NCBI RefSeq assembly: GCF_051020975.1
Contig: NC_135043.1
Coordinates: 10,788,001-10,852,000, forward strand
DNA length: 64,000 nt
Origin: Osmia lignaria lignaria
Lineage: Eukaryota > Arthropoda > Insecta > Hymenoptera > Megachilidae
Direction: 5' to 3'
This document shows, one piece after another, positions 11,641-25,327 of this stretch. The notes beneath the pieces were generated by a model. That model had not been told where the DNA came from. It did no database searches and was given only the letters and a program-made list of their open reading frames with translations. Made by a program: the position numbers and the translations under genes. Numbering within the stretch: position 1 is the stretch's first letter; each line of letters begins with the position of its first letter.

Positions 11641-14269
11641 TGGGCAGAAGAGAGAAGGAATCAGGGGTATATGCAATCGATAATATCCACGGACAAAAAT
11701 ACTCTTCGGCGGCTTATAGACTTTCAACCGTACGTCGTGGCATAGGCCGGACGTTCCAATCTGCCGGAAAAGATTTTCATACGTTCTTATTCTTTGCTAG
11801 AAAATATTTACCTTAGACGCTTAAACGGTTGTTTAAGTTTCGAAACGTACGTACGGTTTCGGTCTCCCTCGGCCACGTTGACGAACGTAACAAATATTTG
11901 CTCTGCATTCGCTCTCTACACCAAGTAAACGAATAAATATTATCGCGATTCACGGTAGAAAAATTTCCATTTATATTGTGCTGCAACGCTCTTGTATCAA
12001 GTTGACGCACGGTAGACTGTTGGATATCTACCAATTCTCTCAACGCTGCTACAAATATTTCAAAGTTCAAGAAACACAAAAAAGCTCCGAACGCGATTCG
12101 ATAATTCGTAAAAAGTGTTACAAAATGATACTTCGATCGCGTCAATTCGAGGGGTTGCGAAAGGGGAGAAGTCTTATAAAATCGATGAACGCGAAGCCAG
12201 GATACCAGGAAATTCGAATTTATTAACTCGTTTCGGTATGCATGGAATCTCTTCGCGCCCTCGCGATTTTTTTATGTTAACAGAAACGGAATGTTCTTTT
12301 TTTTCTCTCTCTCTCTCTTCTGCCACGAGTGAAGAGGAACGTTTAACCTCGATATCAAACGTCTGCGTTGAGTCAGGTTCGGTTTCCAAGGTCCTGCATC
12401 TCGGTACCTTTTCGTTGATACGCCCCATCGAGTGTTAGCCAAATTCAATAAACGAAACGATCATTTTTCATGAATTCTACCAAAGAAAAATCGTCCTTAC
12501 CGAGAAGAGATTCATTTAGGAGTCTGATGATCATCGATCATCAAGCGTCAATGATAACTTTTCTCTCCTCTTTTTTTACGTTAATCAGAGATTACGATCT
12601 ACGCGAAAATAGAAGTGCCCGATAAGATACAATATCTGTATTGACGCAAATTGTTATCAGGGAAACAATTTTCATCTTCTAAGAAGACAGGACTTTACGG
12701 CTTCTTCTCGATTCGTCATCTGATTGGACTACAATACAGCATTTATCTGACGATCATTATTACTGACGCACATCGCGTTTCTTAACTTCTCAAGATCTGA
12801 ACGTCACTGCTAGCAAATTTCGACTTAGGAATAAATTCATAAATATTCTTGGTCTAGTTACCAGAATGATCTAATAGAAATAGTTTCCATCCTTTTTCAG
12901 GGGTTGTTTACGTCTCGTTGACATAGCACGCTTTTCCCAGCCTCGAGGGAGATGTTGACCCTGACTGGTTGCTGTGCTACACTGAACATTGACTTTAACG
13001 AGCGAAAATAGGGAGCCAATCGACGAGAGCAAATGCTGCCGAAGCAGGCAGGGACAAAGAGGCAGAAAAAGGAGGAGGATGAAGAAAGAAAGGGAACGAT
13101 GAAGATAACCGTGGAAAGACGCAGCGAACGGTGAAGTTGCTTCGTTATATCCCATCTCGTTCCTTTTCTGCGTGCGCGAGTCACGGCATACCGTGACAAA
13201 ATTAGCGACCAACCGAAATAATTTACCATCAGACTCCCCGAGGTGCTGTATGGTTTTCGTTTCGTCGATGACCCTGAAATTCGACATAGTTTCCTCTGCA
13301 TCGGTACCCATCGTCGAAAACCCCCGCCAGACGAGAAATTTCCACCGAATCGAAAGAGAAATTTATCGATCATCTGGCAATCGAACACGTGAGCCGTGTA
13401 ACAACGCGGTTCTTTCCTAGTAAAAATAATCTCTCGATTAAACACGTGGCGATTACGGGTGACCCGAGGCTAACGTAATCGAACAATTGACGAAAAGGAT
13501 GGAAAGAAGTTATATTTGAACACGTTCATTCGCATTCCTAGCAAACACGAGTTATCACGAATAATTGCGATCCCTGAACGAGTTCAAGAAACGCGTTGAA
13601 CGTTTTCAAATCTTAGCAAAGAAGTAGAGGAGTTGATCGAACCTTTCGGTTAAAGTTTAGAGAAGCAACGCTACCTTAGCTTTCGAATTTGTTAATAAAG
13701 AATTTCAAGTGTTGGCAGAAGGTACCCTATCTATGTTACTATATTCTTCAACAAGTTACTCGTTGGCAAGTCTCAGCTCTGTACGTCAAAAAAAGAAGCG
13801 ACTAGTTTATTGAGGAAGATTTCCGAGTATTGTTACTTGCGATGGAAAATCGAGTTGAAATTTCGGACAGGACACGAACGGTTCAAAAGTTACGAATTTT
13901 TGAATTTAACCAACTATAATCTAACTTAACTTAACCCAACCAATCCTAGTTTATATGAAAATTCGAATACCAATAAAAATCAAATAAAATGTTCAAATGT
14001 TTCCAAAATTCCTAACTTTCGAACTGTTCCATTCCTATCGATATAGACAGTTTTCAATGAAATTTTCGAGGCGGAGTATTTACGTATCGAATTGTTCGAG
14101 TATCATCGATGTCTATCGTATCAATCCCATCGCTAGTAGGAGGCAATGGTAGAAGAAGATGGAGGGGGCGGTGGTACGAAATAAAATTTGTCGGTTGCAT
14201 CCCCCTTCTCCGGTGGAGGAGCGGTAACCTGCAGTTGAGGTTGTAGCGCGGCAATAGAGGCCGAGCTGA
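11641..14269. other. Gene-free stretch before the 14545 exon
   Basis: The longest open frames (12871-13445 on the minus strand) overlap each other, lack splice context and match no family. I see no RNA gene and no clear repeat. The region is probably intergenic or 5' intronic. Confidence 0.5.
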
Positions 14270-14337
14270 TCAGTCTGCGCGATTCCGTCGAGCGGTGAAC
14301 GTCGTCGTCGCCGTCGTTCTATCCTCTCAGTCTGTTT
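14270..14337 (+). promoter_or_regulatory. Candidate initiator pair upstream of the 14545 exon
   Basis: TCAGTCTG occurs twice (starting 14270 and 14327), matching the arthropod initiator TCAGT. It sits in a GC-rich stretch that continues as a likely 5' UTR up to the ATG at 14545. No TATA box stands at -30. Confidence 0.4.
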
Positions 14338-14544
14338 AACTTCTCCCTACCTCTCTTTTCGCCTCTCCTCTCGCTTTCGCAAAGTCGAGCAAGCATTTTC
14401 GTGGCTGCCCTTTTTTTCCTCCCCCCCCTCGTTGCATCGTTTCCGATCAACAGACGCAAGGATAATCGAGTCGTCGTTTCGAGAGGTGCATTCGATCGAA
14501 AAAGAATCGATTTGCTGATACGGCAGAAACTCTCCCGAGCACAG

Positions 14545-17500
14545 ATGGTCAGAGGTAAGCAGTTAACGCGTTAATACCTTCTTACCCGTCGCGTAAGTTC
14601 TTTCGAAATTAATTTATATTTACTTTTCGTTTAAACGAAAAAGTCGTAAGGGTGTTACGCGGCTGACCAAAATCTGTCCGTATCCACTTAGGAATTCAAC
14701 GAAGACGAACTCTTCGACTTCCGACGCGTTTAACGGGTGCAATTAGACGGGCTGAGAGCGAGGGTAAAGGGGTAACCGTTATGAAAACGCTTCAGCTTGA
14801 AATCGAGAGAGGAATGTCAGGGTAGAAAGGTTGCAACTGGTTCTTAAATAGTACGGCCGGCGCTCGCTTATCCGGTGTAATAATATAGTTTCATCTCTGT
14901 CAACGAGATTCTTACCTTCTTTGTTGCCCTCGGTTTCGCTGGCAGAAGTGGTCACGGTTCGCGGATGTTTCGTGTTCAGGTCGCATTGTCTAAGGTCGCG
15001 AACCACTCGTCGCTCCGGCTAGGCTCCTCGATCCGCGCCGACGAAGGTCGATGATTCCCTCCCTGGAACAGAATAAAGAATTAAGAACCTTCTCTTTCTC
15101 TATTATTTTATACAATTTAGATATTCTCCGAAAAGCGTATTGAAAAACGATCATTCTTATCGCGATTAACACAGTGTGTAACAGCATCGTCGGTCAAATT
15201 CGATTCCAAGGTGATCGCTTGTTAAGATTCTCGATGCTCGAGCTAACGGATACTCTAGTCCACGCGATGCTCTCTTAATTAACCATTTTATTAACTAAAC
15301 AGACGTAAGAGTTTTGCTCCATGGGGCCAAGGTTCCGATCGAGTCGGATTTGCGTACATGGTTCTATTTTAGACGGATCAAGACACGTTTACCTATATAT
15401 CAATCGATCATTCTGGCAGATCACCGGTACACGTCTCGATAATTTCGATCTATTGCGAATCATGATACCAAAAATAATTGCATCTCCCCTGTGGAATCTT
15501 CGTCGTTTGAATCTAACGAAACTTTTCAACCCGTTCCCTGATACGCACGAAGTTGAAAATACTTTCGTCTCGCTTTTCTTTCTAATGTAAAAGGGTCCAC
15601 CCACGTGCACCGACACGTAGACAGGAAATTTCATAGAACGAGGGTCGAAACTTCCTATACGTTGTTTAAATTCCTGTCGAATTGTTACGACGAAGGTTAC
15701 TTTTATTGAAAACGTTTTTCACGGGCATCCTTTCCTTCATGATCAATGACCCGTTACAATGGCCGCTCGCCAATCGATCCTCATTAAACGAACTCGACGC
15801 GATGCAATTCATAAGAGAAAAATCAGTGGAAAGTGCACGCGAGTCAATGACAAAGCTATCGATGAGTTTTAATTAAAGTATTTTCAGGTTATTCGCGAAT
15901 TAAACGATCAAATCTTCGTCGAGGTGTGTTTTACGACTGAAAGTAAGATAAGAAAGTTACATAATTTGGAAAATTCTTCGTTACAAAATAACGATCGTTA
16001 TCGATACCGTGACATTGACATCGTTTAAACATCGAATCAAGTATTCGATATAAATACAAGTTATGTTGATCATCGGTTGAAATAGCAAACACAACAGATT
16101 AGATAAACATCGTCGATCTATTCTCGTACCGTTTCGGCATACCGTTAAATTTCTCATAACTTTAAAACGAAATTTCTTCGTAATTTGTATTTGGGAACGG
16201 TCTGTAACTACCTTCGTAATATTACAAGGGGAACGTAGAAACGAAACGGTATAACGGCCAGGCAAATGAAACATCGTACAAGATATTAATCGCGGAGAAG
16301 GATAACTCCCTTGTTACAAAAGCTCGTTGTATGGAAATAAATGAGGCTTCTTTCACGCATCGTGTCCTCGGCAGGGACGCGTGGCCGTTCTATAGAGCAG
16401 CAATACAGATTGCGTCTGCTTTTGACAACCGGTCGGTGTAATAATCTCGGACGGAATTGCCGAAAAGCTCGTAAATCATCCGCTAACTCTTGACTATCTG
16501 CCACAAACAAGGCATCTTATTGCCTCGCGAACGATGCTTTTACGCTCGGTAAAGCAACGTTGAAATTAAACGATATTCAATAACAGAGTATCGACGGATG
16601 TCCGTCGAGAAAAGAAGCCGTATGATTTCTTAAAAATTCTTCAACGTCATTGGGTATTGTGTTTATCCGTGAAACTAACGTATGATAAATCTCTTTACGC
16701 GGCCACGCGTTCGATTCGTGGAAACCGAACGTACGAAAGACATTTTCGTTGGAATTAATTTACATTCTTTTTTTTTTTTTTCTTCCAGGGTCGTTGCCTG
16801 ATATCGCAGTGACGATGGCATCGGGAAGGGAAATTTATGGCGCATTCAGGTAATTGATAAGAGAATCGTAACGCTGATTGCACATCTTAGGCGCTGAAAA
16901 TAGCGAAAGGGTTAAAGCTATGTTGTTAGAATATTAAGTAATTTGCAAAAACTACGATACCGCTTCCTTTTGTTGCGATATTGAAATCGATTTCGAATTG
17001 ATTTTAATCAATTTAAAACGATAAGCGAGACACCGGGTGACTCGAAAGTTGTACGGTTTTAATTAATCTCCTGCGATAACGTAATGGAAAAAGCTAGGGT
17101 GCTAAATATTTTTCGATCGCGCCGCTCTAAAAGAAATAAATTCGAGCATATTCGTTGGAGAAGTTTCTCTCTCAAGTAATACGTTTCGAAGTCCGTTATT
17201 TCCAGAATTTTCGTGGGAGTGAATTTCCAATACGACCTTTCCGTAATCGTTTCGTCGGAAAAGTTAGCGTGGGTAGTAGCCGATATCGTTGGATTATATG
17301 ATCATCTTGATGCGCTATCAATCCGGTTTGGTGCACAAATAATGCATCCGTTCTATCTACGAAGGTCTCGGCAATATGTTTACCGGTAAGGTCGAACGCA
17401 CAGACATGCAATAGCATTCCAGAAATCATCCGATACGTCTCTTTTCCGGCTTCTAGTTTACACCGTTCGCAGATTATAATTCACAAAGTACAAATATTTT

Positions 17501-18331
17501 CATATCTCTGTCGAGGCCGCTATAGCCGGTGGTGTTCAAAACGATGATGGTTATAGATCTCGTGACGCAAACGAGAACACTCCTCTGCATCCGCCTTCTC
17601 GTCTACTCAAAACTTCTTTTTCTCAAATTCCCGCAACTCGTCTCGTTCGATAAAGTTGACCAAAAACTTGACCCTTCTTTTGCTTTTCTATGCGGGCCAA
17701 TGTTTATCGTTTAAACATTCGTACGCGAACAATTGTCAAATATTAAACGAATAAATAAATAAATAAATAAACTCTCGTTTTATATTCGTAATATTTTACG
17801 TAAAATCAATTCGTTATCCATAGGCTAGACTACGTGCTTCACTACCAATGACGTAACATTGACGCAAGCGACAATTGTTGCCATTACAATGCTGCAGGGC
17901 AGAACGTCGATAGTTCAGACTGGCTACGAAAATCACTCGAATCCTGAATTCTACACCTACGCTTTTCTCCCCGACACCTTACGAGGGCGAAATCAAAATA
18001 AAAATATTCAGTTCCATTTTTTTTTTTTCTTTCAATTTACAGTTTAATCGTGGACGACGTCGACTCGCACTCGATGTCCAGCGAAAATTCCGATCTGGAC
18101 GGTTTATCGAACGTGAGCAGTTCCCAAAATTCCTCGTCCCAAACGCCGCTGGATAGCCCGGGCGGGCCGAGAGAGAAAATCAAACAGATGCAAGTGGAAG
18201 CGGAAACGAGGAGAGGCGAATTTGCCAGGTTACTCGAGGAACACGCTCAAGTCGTGAGGAAGTTGAAAATGATGGAAGCCGAGGAACAGCTGTCGGCGAG
18301 CGGAAACGTGGTCGGTGCCACACACGCATGA
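14545..18331 (+). CDS. Unrecognised serine-rich / coiled-coil protein
   Basis: Three exons join in frame: 14545-14554 (ATG plus two codons and one base, donor GTAAGC), 16789-16849 and 18042-18331, about 119 aa. The second exon encodes SLPDIAVTMASGREIYGAF. The third holds a Ser/Asn-rich linker (residues about 30-60) and a charged helix predicted to be a coiled coil (REKIKQMQVEAETRRG onward, ending near KMMEAEEQ). It stops at TGA 18329-18331. No membrane segment or catalytic motif is seen. The very short first coding exon suggests an alternative-promoter isoform. A protein-like stretch in another frame follows immediately (18347 onward), so the true C-terminus may differ. I do not recognise the family. 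Confidence 0.55.
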
Positions 18332-20590
18332 TTCCGTCCTTAATCAGGCAGAGAATGATCGTGGAATTGGGACCACCGATTCTTTAAGCGCGATGGAAGA
18401 ATTTATGAAAAATGTTTTTCAGACGATGAACAATGTTCGAGAAAGATGTGAAGTTTATTATTTTTCCTTTTTCTTTTCATTTTTTCTTTTTTTTCATTTT
18501 CTTCTTCAAAATCGTCTGTATTTCTGTCGCGAACTTCTTGATTTCTGTAAACTGTAAGTTTCGCTATCGTTCCTCCGAGAAAACGTAGAAATTTGAGGTG
18601 GAACGAAGCAATTTAGAGAGTTTTCGTTAAATTTGAAGAATAAAAGGGTGGTTAGGTAAACGGAAAACGAATATTTTTACGCTTCCTCTAGATCTCGAAG
18701 CGAAGCTGCGTTCCTGCTTCTCATCGTTTTTAGAATCTGGTGTTCGCGGGAAACGAGTACGCGGGTAAAAATAAAAACTATTACACGAGTCTCGACTAAA
18801 TAGCTCATTAATTTAGGAGAAAAAAAGAAGAAGAAAGATCTCGCGTAACATTCAGAGATTAGTCGATTTTCGGGAGGGCAATTCGGTTTCTAGGTTTATC
18901 GTAAAGTCTGAAACACTTCTAGTTACGACAATAACGAAAAACAGTCGGTGTACATTCGTGAATGCTTAATAAATCAAGAGAATAACAAATGTACCCGATG
19001 TAAATATACAGCAAAGATAAAAGTGGCTGGCCTAAGCGTAGTACAAACTTTTGAGAAACTTTGTGCTAAACCAGAATAGTGTAAAGCTTTTGGGTCCGAG
19101 CACCGTCTTCGACACGCTAACACTTAATAAGCGGATAGAATACATCATCGTCATTTCCAAACGAAACGTCGTCATTGTAACTATGTAATTGTAGTGAATT
19201 TTAACGAAGTACAAGCTTCTAACGTTTTATAGCATTGTATATTTGAGTGTTCCATACAATATTGTAAGCTAGTTTTATATTACCGTAAACGTGCGTACGA
19301 TAGCATAGGATTTCAAGCCTGGCCGTATTACACGCAAACTTTCTGTAAATAGATTTCCTTTCTAACAAGATGCATCATCCAACTAAGGTGTTGCTCGTCC
19401 ACGAGATGCTTTCTATAACGTTAGGATATGCAATAATATAAATCAACAGAGTAGAACACTCTTTACTTTGTTATATTTTATAAACTATAGAGAGAGAAAA
19501 AAAAAAAATGGTTCACTTTGAATATGGACCAATGAATTAAAGAGTACAACATTTGCTTGTATCTCCGTGTGAATATTGCGTCAGGTTTGCATCCACTTAA
19601 AAGGATAGACACTGTTAGGCATTTATAGAGATACACATATATTATACATATATGTATAAAAATATATGAATAAACTTGTGTTACAACGGTAATATTTACA
19701 AACGTTAAAAGAACGAAAGTTGTTCCATCTGATTGCTATCGAAATGTTCTTCAATACTGTGTTGTCGACAATGAATAAGATAGAAAAACACGATCCTGAT
19801 GATTATCTTGTCAATGATATATTTTAAAGTATATTTTTTCAATTTCGACAATGGAAAATTATGTAACGATAACGAAGACTTTAGACTTATTTGAAAGAAC
19901 TATATTAAAGATGTTTGTAGCACAATATTAAAAAATAAATAAATGTTGTTATGTTTTGAGGAAGGTCACTGATGTGCTAATTATAACTACATCATACGAT
20001 ACAAACAAGTATGTTATGTAAAATTAGAAGATAAGTATTGTAAATTGTATTTAGTTCTAATTAAACTTATAAATACTGTATATTGAAAAAAATATATACT
20101 TTATTGAATTGGCATCACAGAAATGAATTTTTCATTTTTGTATAATACAATGTCTTTTCATTTTTTTTTCTTTTTTTTTTTCTTTTATTCAAAACCGTAT
20201 CAATTAGAAAGCAGTTTATTTAAAAAGAAAAAGCAACGTTTCGATACTGAATAATAATAAAATTATACAATATAGTAACTTACACTATTTTTAAATCTCT
20301 TTTTATCTTTTTATCAAATTCCTATGCAAAACTCATAACAGGAAAGTTTTAAATACATATTACTAGTGTAATATTGGTACCGGTCCTGCATGGAATTAGA
20401 AACGATATAAATATCATAACAGAATATGTACTGCAAACGACTGAATAAGATGAAGATAGATGTTTTTTAGTGCTACACTCTAAAGCTTAGATGTGAAAAA
20501 AATGTTCTCTTCTTATTAGTAAATACAATCTATGTGAAATATTAAAACAACCAGTATAGTCGAATATAATAAAATAATTAGCATTCAATG
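18332..20590. other. 3' region of the 14545 gene and intergenic spacer
   Basis: The start (18347-18450) contains a possible coding extension (see findings). The rest is AT-rich without coding signs. AATAAA at 19669-19674 is a plausible poly(A) signal. A poly(T)-rich tract lies at 20160-20190. Confidence 0.5.
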
Positions 20591-20618
20591 TTATCTCGTC
20601 TTACTGCACGTAGCCAAC

Positions 20619-21814
20619 TTAAGGTTGGCCCTGACACGACTCGGTCAATCTCTCCCGAGCTGCCACTAACATCATTCTCTGACTTAATTTAACATTGTGA
20701 TCTCTCAAATATCTAATCAAATCTGCTTGTTTTTCGAGCAGTTCCTCCAAATTCGATCTCTCTGGATGCAAACTAACTTCACTATTACCTGAATACGTTT
20801 CTTGGGTAAAAGAAGACAACCATTCCTCCCGAGTAACATCGGGTGGTGGATGCCTCCAATTGAATCTCTGAACTTTTCCTACAAAATTGCAGACATTTAT
20901 ATGTATGAAACCTTGCAGATTATGCTTTGATATCATTTTATGTACTTACTGATATAATTTATATAGACAGGTACAATTAATGCAAGCTCCAATGTAGTTA
21001 AAACTGCTATATAATTCAGAGGAGTAAACCACTCTGATGCACGACAGAATTCTTCGTAATTACTTTTATGGGTGTGATGAAGAATCACTGCTAGTAACAA
21101 ATAACAAGTTGTCCATAACGATACTATGAAAAGAGGTACCCTTATTTGTTGGTAGGTTGATTGATAAAATTCAAGATATCCATAAATACGTAAGTAATGA
21201 TGCTTTGCCCTTAGCAAATGATCGCACAACATAACTAGCAACCAATAAGCGCAATGAAGATACAGATATATAAAGTAAGTGTCGCATTTGCTTTTTTCCT
21301 CAGGCCATACCGACATAAATATGATTCCTATAATCTCTAAAGACATCTAAAATGTGAAATAAATCCCATCATATTTAAATCAACAATTTATGATTGATTC
21401 GCAGAAGTTTTCAAAAAAAAACTAACTTACACCAACAACAACAGGAACAGATGCAATTGGTACTGTATCTAGTTTTTTAAAATGATGTTCTTCCAGAGAA
21501 GATAATACAGGTTGAAAAAATTCATCGACATCCATATTTAAAGATGCATCAAACATTCCAGCTGCCTATTAATTATATAATCAGAATCTATTGCTTTGTT
21601 TAAACAATGTTCATTATGTTAAGCATAATTACAATGTTAACAAGATTCGAGTTCAAAAGATGTATATTAAAAACCAAAAAAGAAATGAGGTTATGTTTAT
21701 ATTACATTCATCTAACAATAATTCCACAAGACTAATAATGAATTGAATGACAATGTTTGTATATATTATACTTACACTACCCGACGTATTTAAATATCTG
21801 GCAAGACTGACCAT
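20619..21814 (-). CDS. TMEM192: Transmembrane protein 192 (TMEM192)
   Basis: Four minus-strand coding exons are 21814-21776, 21565-21431, 21346-20950 and 20878-20619, giving 276 aa against about 271 in human. Phases are 0, 0, 1, all with canonical GT-AG sites. Four hydrophobic segments are visible: near residues 37-60 (VPIASVPVVVG into MSLEIIGIIF), then around YLYLHCAYWLLVML, LFIVSLWTTCYLLL and LTTLELALIVPVY. The cytosolic C-terminus carries NLEELLEKQADLIRYL, close to the conserved coiled coil of the family. TMEM192 is a lysosomal/late-endosomal membrane protein that dimerises; its molecular role is poorly known. A non-coding 5' exon is likely upstream (acceptor CTTAG just before the ATG). 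It lies head-to-head with the gene at 22773. Confidence 0.9.
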
Positions 21815-22772
21815 TTCAGAATGAAAAGACTAAGAGACAGAATGAGAAAGTTATACTTTCATTCATAACCAAAGTTAAATCAGCATGCTTATTTGTGTTT
21901 ATTAATAACAAATACAATAATGTTTCCAGAAGAACATAACGAGATTCCTCAATCCATTAAATGATACATAGCATGTATCAACAATTGCAAAGATTCTGAA
22001 GATACTATTCAATTTCCGTAGAATTAAATACTCATAACCATAACATGCGATGTAAGATCAAAATGTCTACCAGAAGACGACAAAAATTAACCACAAAATT
22101 TCAATGACTAAATTTTAAACAAATTAATCAATTATGATTTTCGATAGATTCCATAAAACAATTGCATCATTATTGGATTACACATTTATTTTTGAATCGT
22201 GCGAAAAAAATTTGGATTTGTTTAACGAATAACCTATAATTTATAATATAAAAATAGAAGAAAAATAAATATATGTATATACCATTAAAAAAAAGGAAAT
22301 TTTGGAAAAAGGAAAAGCGATAGAACACTACCTAATGATCCAAGAATATCAAATTTCTGTACGCGCGCTGACATTAATCAGTCGATGCTGAACAAATATA
22401 CACAGGAAGCGTCCAACTTTATTTTAAAAGCGCAGAATAAATCTTTACAAACAACTTTACCTTTATAAATCTCCTGTACATTCTTGTTTGAACACTCAAA
22501 TTTATCGACACCGCTTGAAAATGATTTCTATTCTACGAATAAAAAATCAGATATTGATTTCGAATTGTATCGATGATCAAGGAGGAATCGATCTATAATC
22601 GATATTCGCATATCGAAAATAGAACTGCTTCGCGCTTTTTTCGATTCTGAAGGTCCGAAAAAACAAACGATGAATAACACAACCTAAATTAAAACTTGTA
22701 TACAATATTTTTTAATCGTAACTGAAACCTCTCAAAATTCTCCGTGATTTTACTCGCACAAAATTACCAAGT
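21815..22772. promoter_or_regulatory. Shared upstream region between TMEM192 and the 22773 gene
   Basis: The two genes diverge, with start codons 958 bp apart. The stretch holds the likely non-coding first exon of TMEM192 and otherwise AT-rich sequence. No TATA box is obvious on either side. A bidirectional promoter is likely by arrangement only. Confidence 0.4.
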
Positions 22773-24883
22773 ATGTTCGGACGACAAATCTTTTTGGACT
22801 CGATGGCGAATCAACAACAGCAAAGAAGACGCAACGAACTCCTTCGGCAATTTTTAGAGAACCAAAGGCACGAAACACCGTTCACAGAATTAGCAATTCC
22901 TTCTTTAAGAAACGATGGACTGACTCTTGACTTAAATTTCATCCTCCTCGAGGATGCAGATCGCGTTCAACCAAATGAAATGTGTCTTCGAACGTTAGTA
23001 CGAGAAAATAAATAAACTAAACAGATTCTTTTTCTAAATTATTAAATGATACTATAATAACTACAGAAATTCAAGTAACCGTCATTTATTGGAATATATA
23101 AGACAAATGGAAGAAAGATACATAGCCATGGAAAAGGAATTGACCAGGACCAAGATGTTAATACCTACAATACCGCGAAATACAAAAGTCATACATCAAA
23201 TGGTACTTTAATAAAAACTCGTTATTTACTCTTTACTGTAAATAACACATGTACGTACGATTTTCAATATAGTCCCAAACAGACATAGATTGGGAAAAAT
23301 TTTCTCTCGTGAACAAGTATTTATCCGGATCTCCTTTGGGAAATCAGTGTAAAAAGAATGAAGAAAAGACGAACGTTTCGTTTAGAAGAAAAAATCATTC
23401 TACGAAGAAAAATAAAGATAGCAACGGTAAAACTTTCGGCGATATAGATTGGACAAAAAACAAAAGCTTCTCCCAGGTAATTGAACGTGGTTTAACGAGT
23501 TTCGACGCTGAAGGGATGTTGGAGCATATTGATTTAGAGCTCGCAACTAAACGATGGTCAAACTTTTAATCTTGTTTGTTTGATACGTTCTCCTAGAATC
23601 CGCAGAATGACGTTTACCCAATAAAAGAAGATTCTGTTAATCGCTTGAATCTTATTTGCGATAAAGTAAGTTCCTCGTTAAGTTAAAATTATTCGAAATC
23701 CGATCGAATGTGTAACTAATAAAATTCGATATGCCTTGTTTTTATCACACCCATCGACGCCGTGAAGGCATCGGTGGAAGTATGCCAAAGGCTCGACAAG
23801 AAACATGAACCGGAAACGTCGTCCCATACCGGCTTCGACGTTAAACACGAAGATCATACGCAGGCCGGTTGCACCGTAAACACGGCTGAATTTCGACCTA
23901 TAATGGGGCCGAAGTTTAGTAACGATGTTCCTGAACGAAAATCTGAAATGTATCAATCTACCTCGAATCGATCATCGAATATCCGTTACGAAGAGAGAAA
24001 TACGTTGAAAAGAATGAAGATTTTCGAAAATCCAAATTTGCACCGTAAAGAAAATTCTCACGTAGGTCAAACGTATCAAAGTAATCGTAATCATTGGAAC
24101 AATCCATGGAAGAAATTGAGCTACGAAAGGACGCGTGCCGTGAACGATCCCGCGAGAAATTTTACTCGGTTGGTGCAAAAACAGAGGAAAGAAACGCATA
24201 AGAATGTACCAACTCCGCGAAGTAACGTTCACACTGCTTATACTCCTATGGTGCAACCGTCCACGTGGAATCCCATGTTAGACACTAACGGATTCACGAT
24301 TCAATTACTAAGGTAGACGAAGATTTAAGACGTTACAAATATATCCAAATATATCCTGCCTTGTATTCTCTGTTACAGACTGGCGGTGTTGCTTTACGCT
24401 CCAGCATTGATGCCAGCCCTAAATTCGCTAATCGCTCGGCAAAATGCTCAAACCTCGATTCCTATCCCGTGTACGGAAGGTTCGAACGATTTATTAACTC
24501 AGGTATTCACGATTCTGAATAATCAACAGTCCGTCCCGAATTTACCTTACGTGTCGAGTACCAGGACCGAGGAGAACACGCAGTTTCCGGTCGAATCGAC
24601 TTCCAGGAATTCACCGTCAAATTCGGAAGTATGCTAATTATTTAAATCGCTATTCTGCCTGACGGGATCAAGAAATTTGACGAAACAATTTCAGAATATC
24701 GGGAAGGAAGTAGAAGAGGAGAGCTGCGACACGAGGAAAGAATTCGAAAAGAATACGATCGCTGTTAACACTTCCCTCGAGATGTGCACCTGTGCTAACG
24801 CGAACAAATCGTCCCCTGAATGTAGCCAAAGTACCTTGCACGAGCAACCGGAAGTAGACGAGGAAAATCCTGTGAAGATTTGA
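22773..24883 (+). CDS. Unrecognised 537-aa basic, disordered protein
   Basis: Seven exons keep frame throughout: 22773-22993, 23067-23202, 23273-23476, 23597-23665, 23768-24312, 24379-24628 and 24695-24883. The first donor is GTTAGT and the rest are standard or near-standard. The N-terminus is Gln/Arg-rich (NQQQQRRRNELLRQFLENQ). A short helical stretch follows (LLEYIRQMEERYIAMEKEL). The remainder is rich in Asn, Ser, Lys and Arg with little predicted fold, and the tail contains several Cys (CTCANANKSSPEC). No signal peptide, membrane segment or known domain is seen. It is compact, with short introns, next to TMEM192. A rapidly evolving nuclear, RNA-binding or germline protein is possible but unproven. 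Exon 3 could also read through its donor to a stop at 23567-23569, giving a truncated form. Confidence 0.7.
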
Positions 24884-25327
24884 AAATGACAGACGGAATA
24901 TTATTTCGAGATAGCATAATTGATGGCTAATAGATCGGGGGGGGGAAAGTATTCACACGCGATGCGTAGCTCGACGAGAACGCTTGCGCGCGAATCTAAC
25001 ACGTGGCGAAGGAACGAGCTTTTCTACGAGCGTTTGTTGAGAAGTACAGTCTTCGGTGCTTTCGCTGTCGGAACACTTCCTCGCGATCGCTTCCTTCTAA
25101 TTCATTTTTTTCTATTAAAATAACCGGATTGATAGAAAAAGAAACTGCTCTAAAATCTCCGTCCATGGTCACGACGGGTGAGAATTTTCGGTGAGATATC
25201 GTTCGTAAAGGCGATGACTACGATACGAAGAAAGATGACAGCAGAGACGAGAACGATCGAAAGGATTTCGAAATAATTGAAATTAGGACGATTCGAATAA
25301 TTATTAGATAAAGATTTGAAAATCAGG
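24884..25327. other. Spacer between the 537-aa gene and the first InaF gene
   Basis: No coding signs are seen. There is a G-run (GGGGGGGAAAG near 24938). The latter half is probably 5' UTR of the gene starting at 25328. Confidence 0.4.

Noticed and set aside
11240..11727. SFSFSF and LFLFLF frames on minus
   Set aside because: Translations of the AAAAAG microsatellite; no gene context.
12871..13445. Two overlapping minus-strand frames of 146 and 182 codons
   Set aside because: They overlap in different frames, lack splice signals and resemble no family; the local GC content explains their length.
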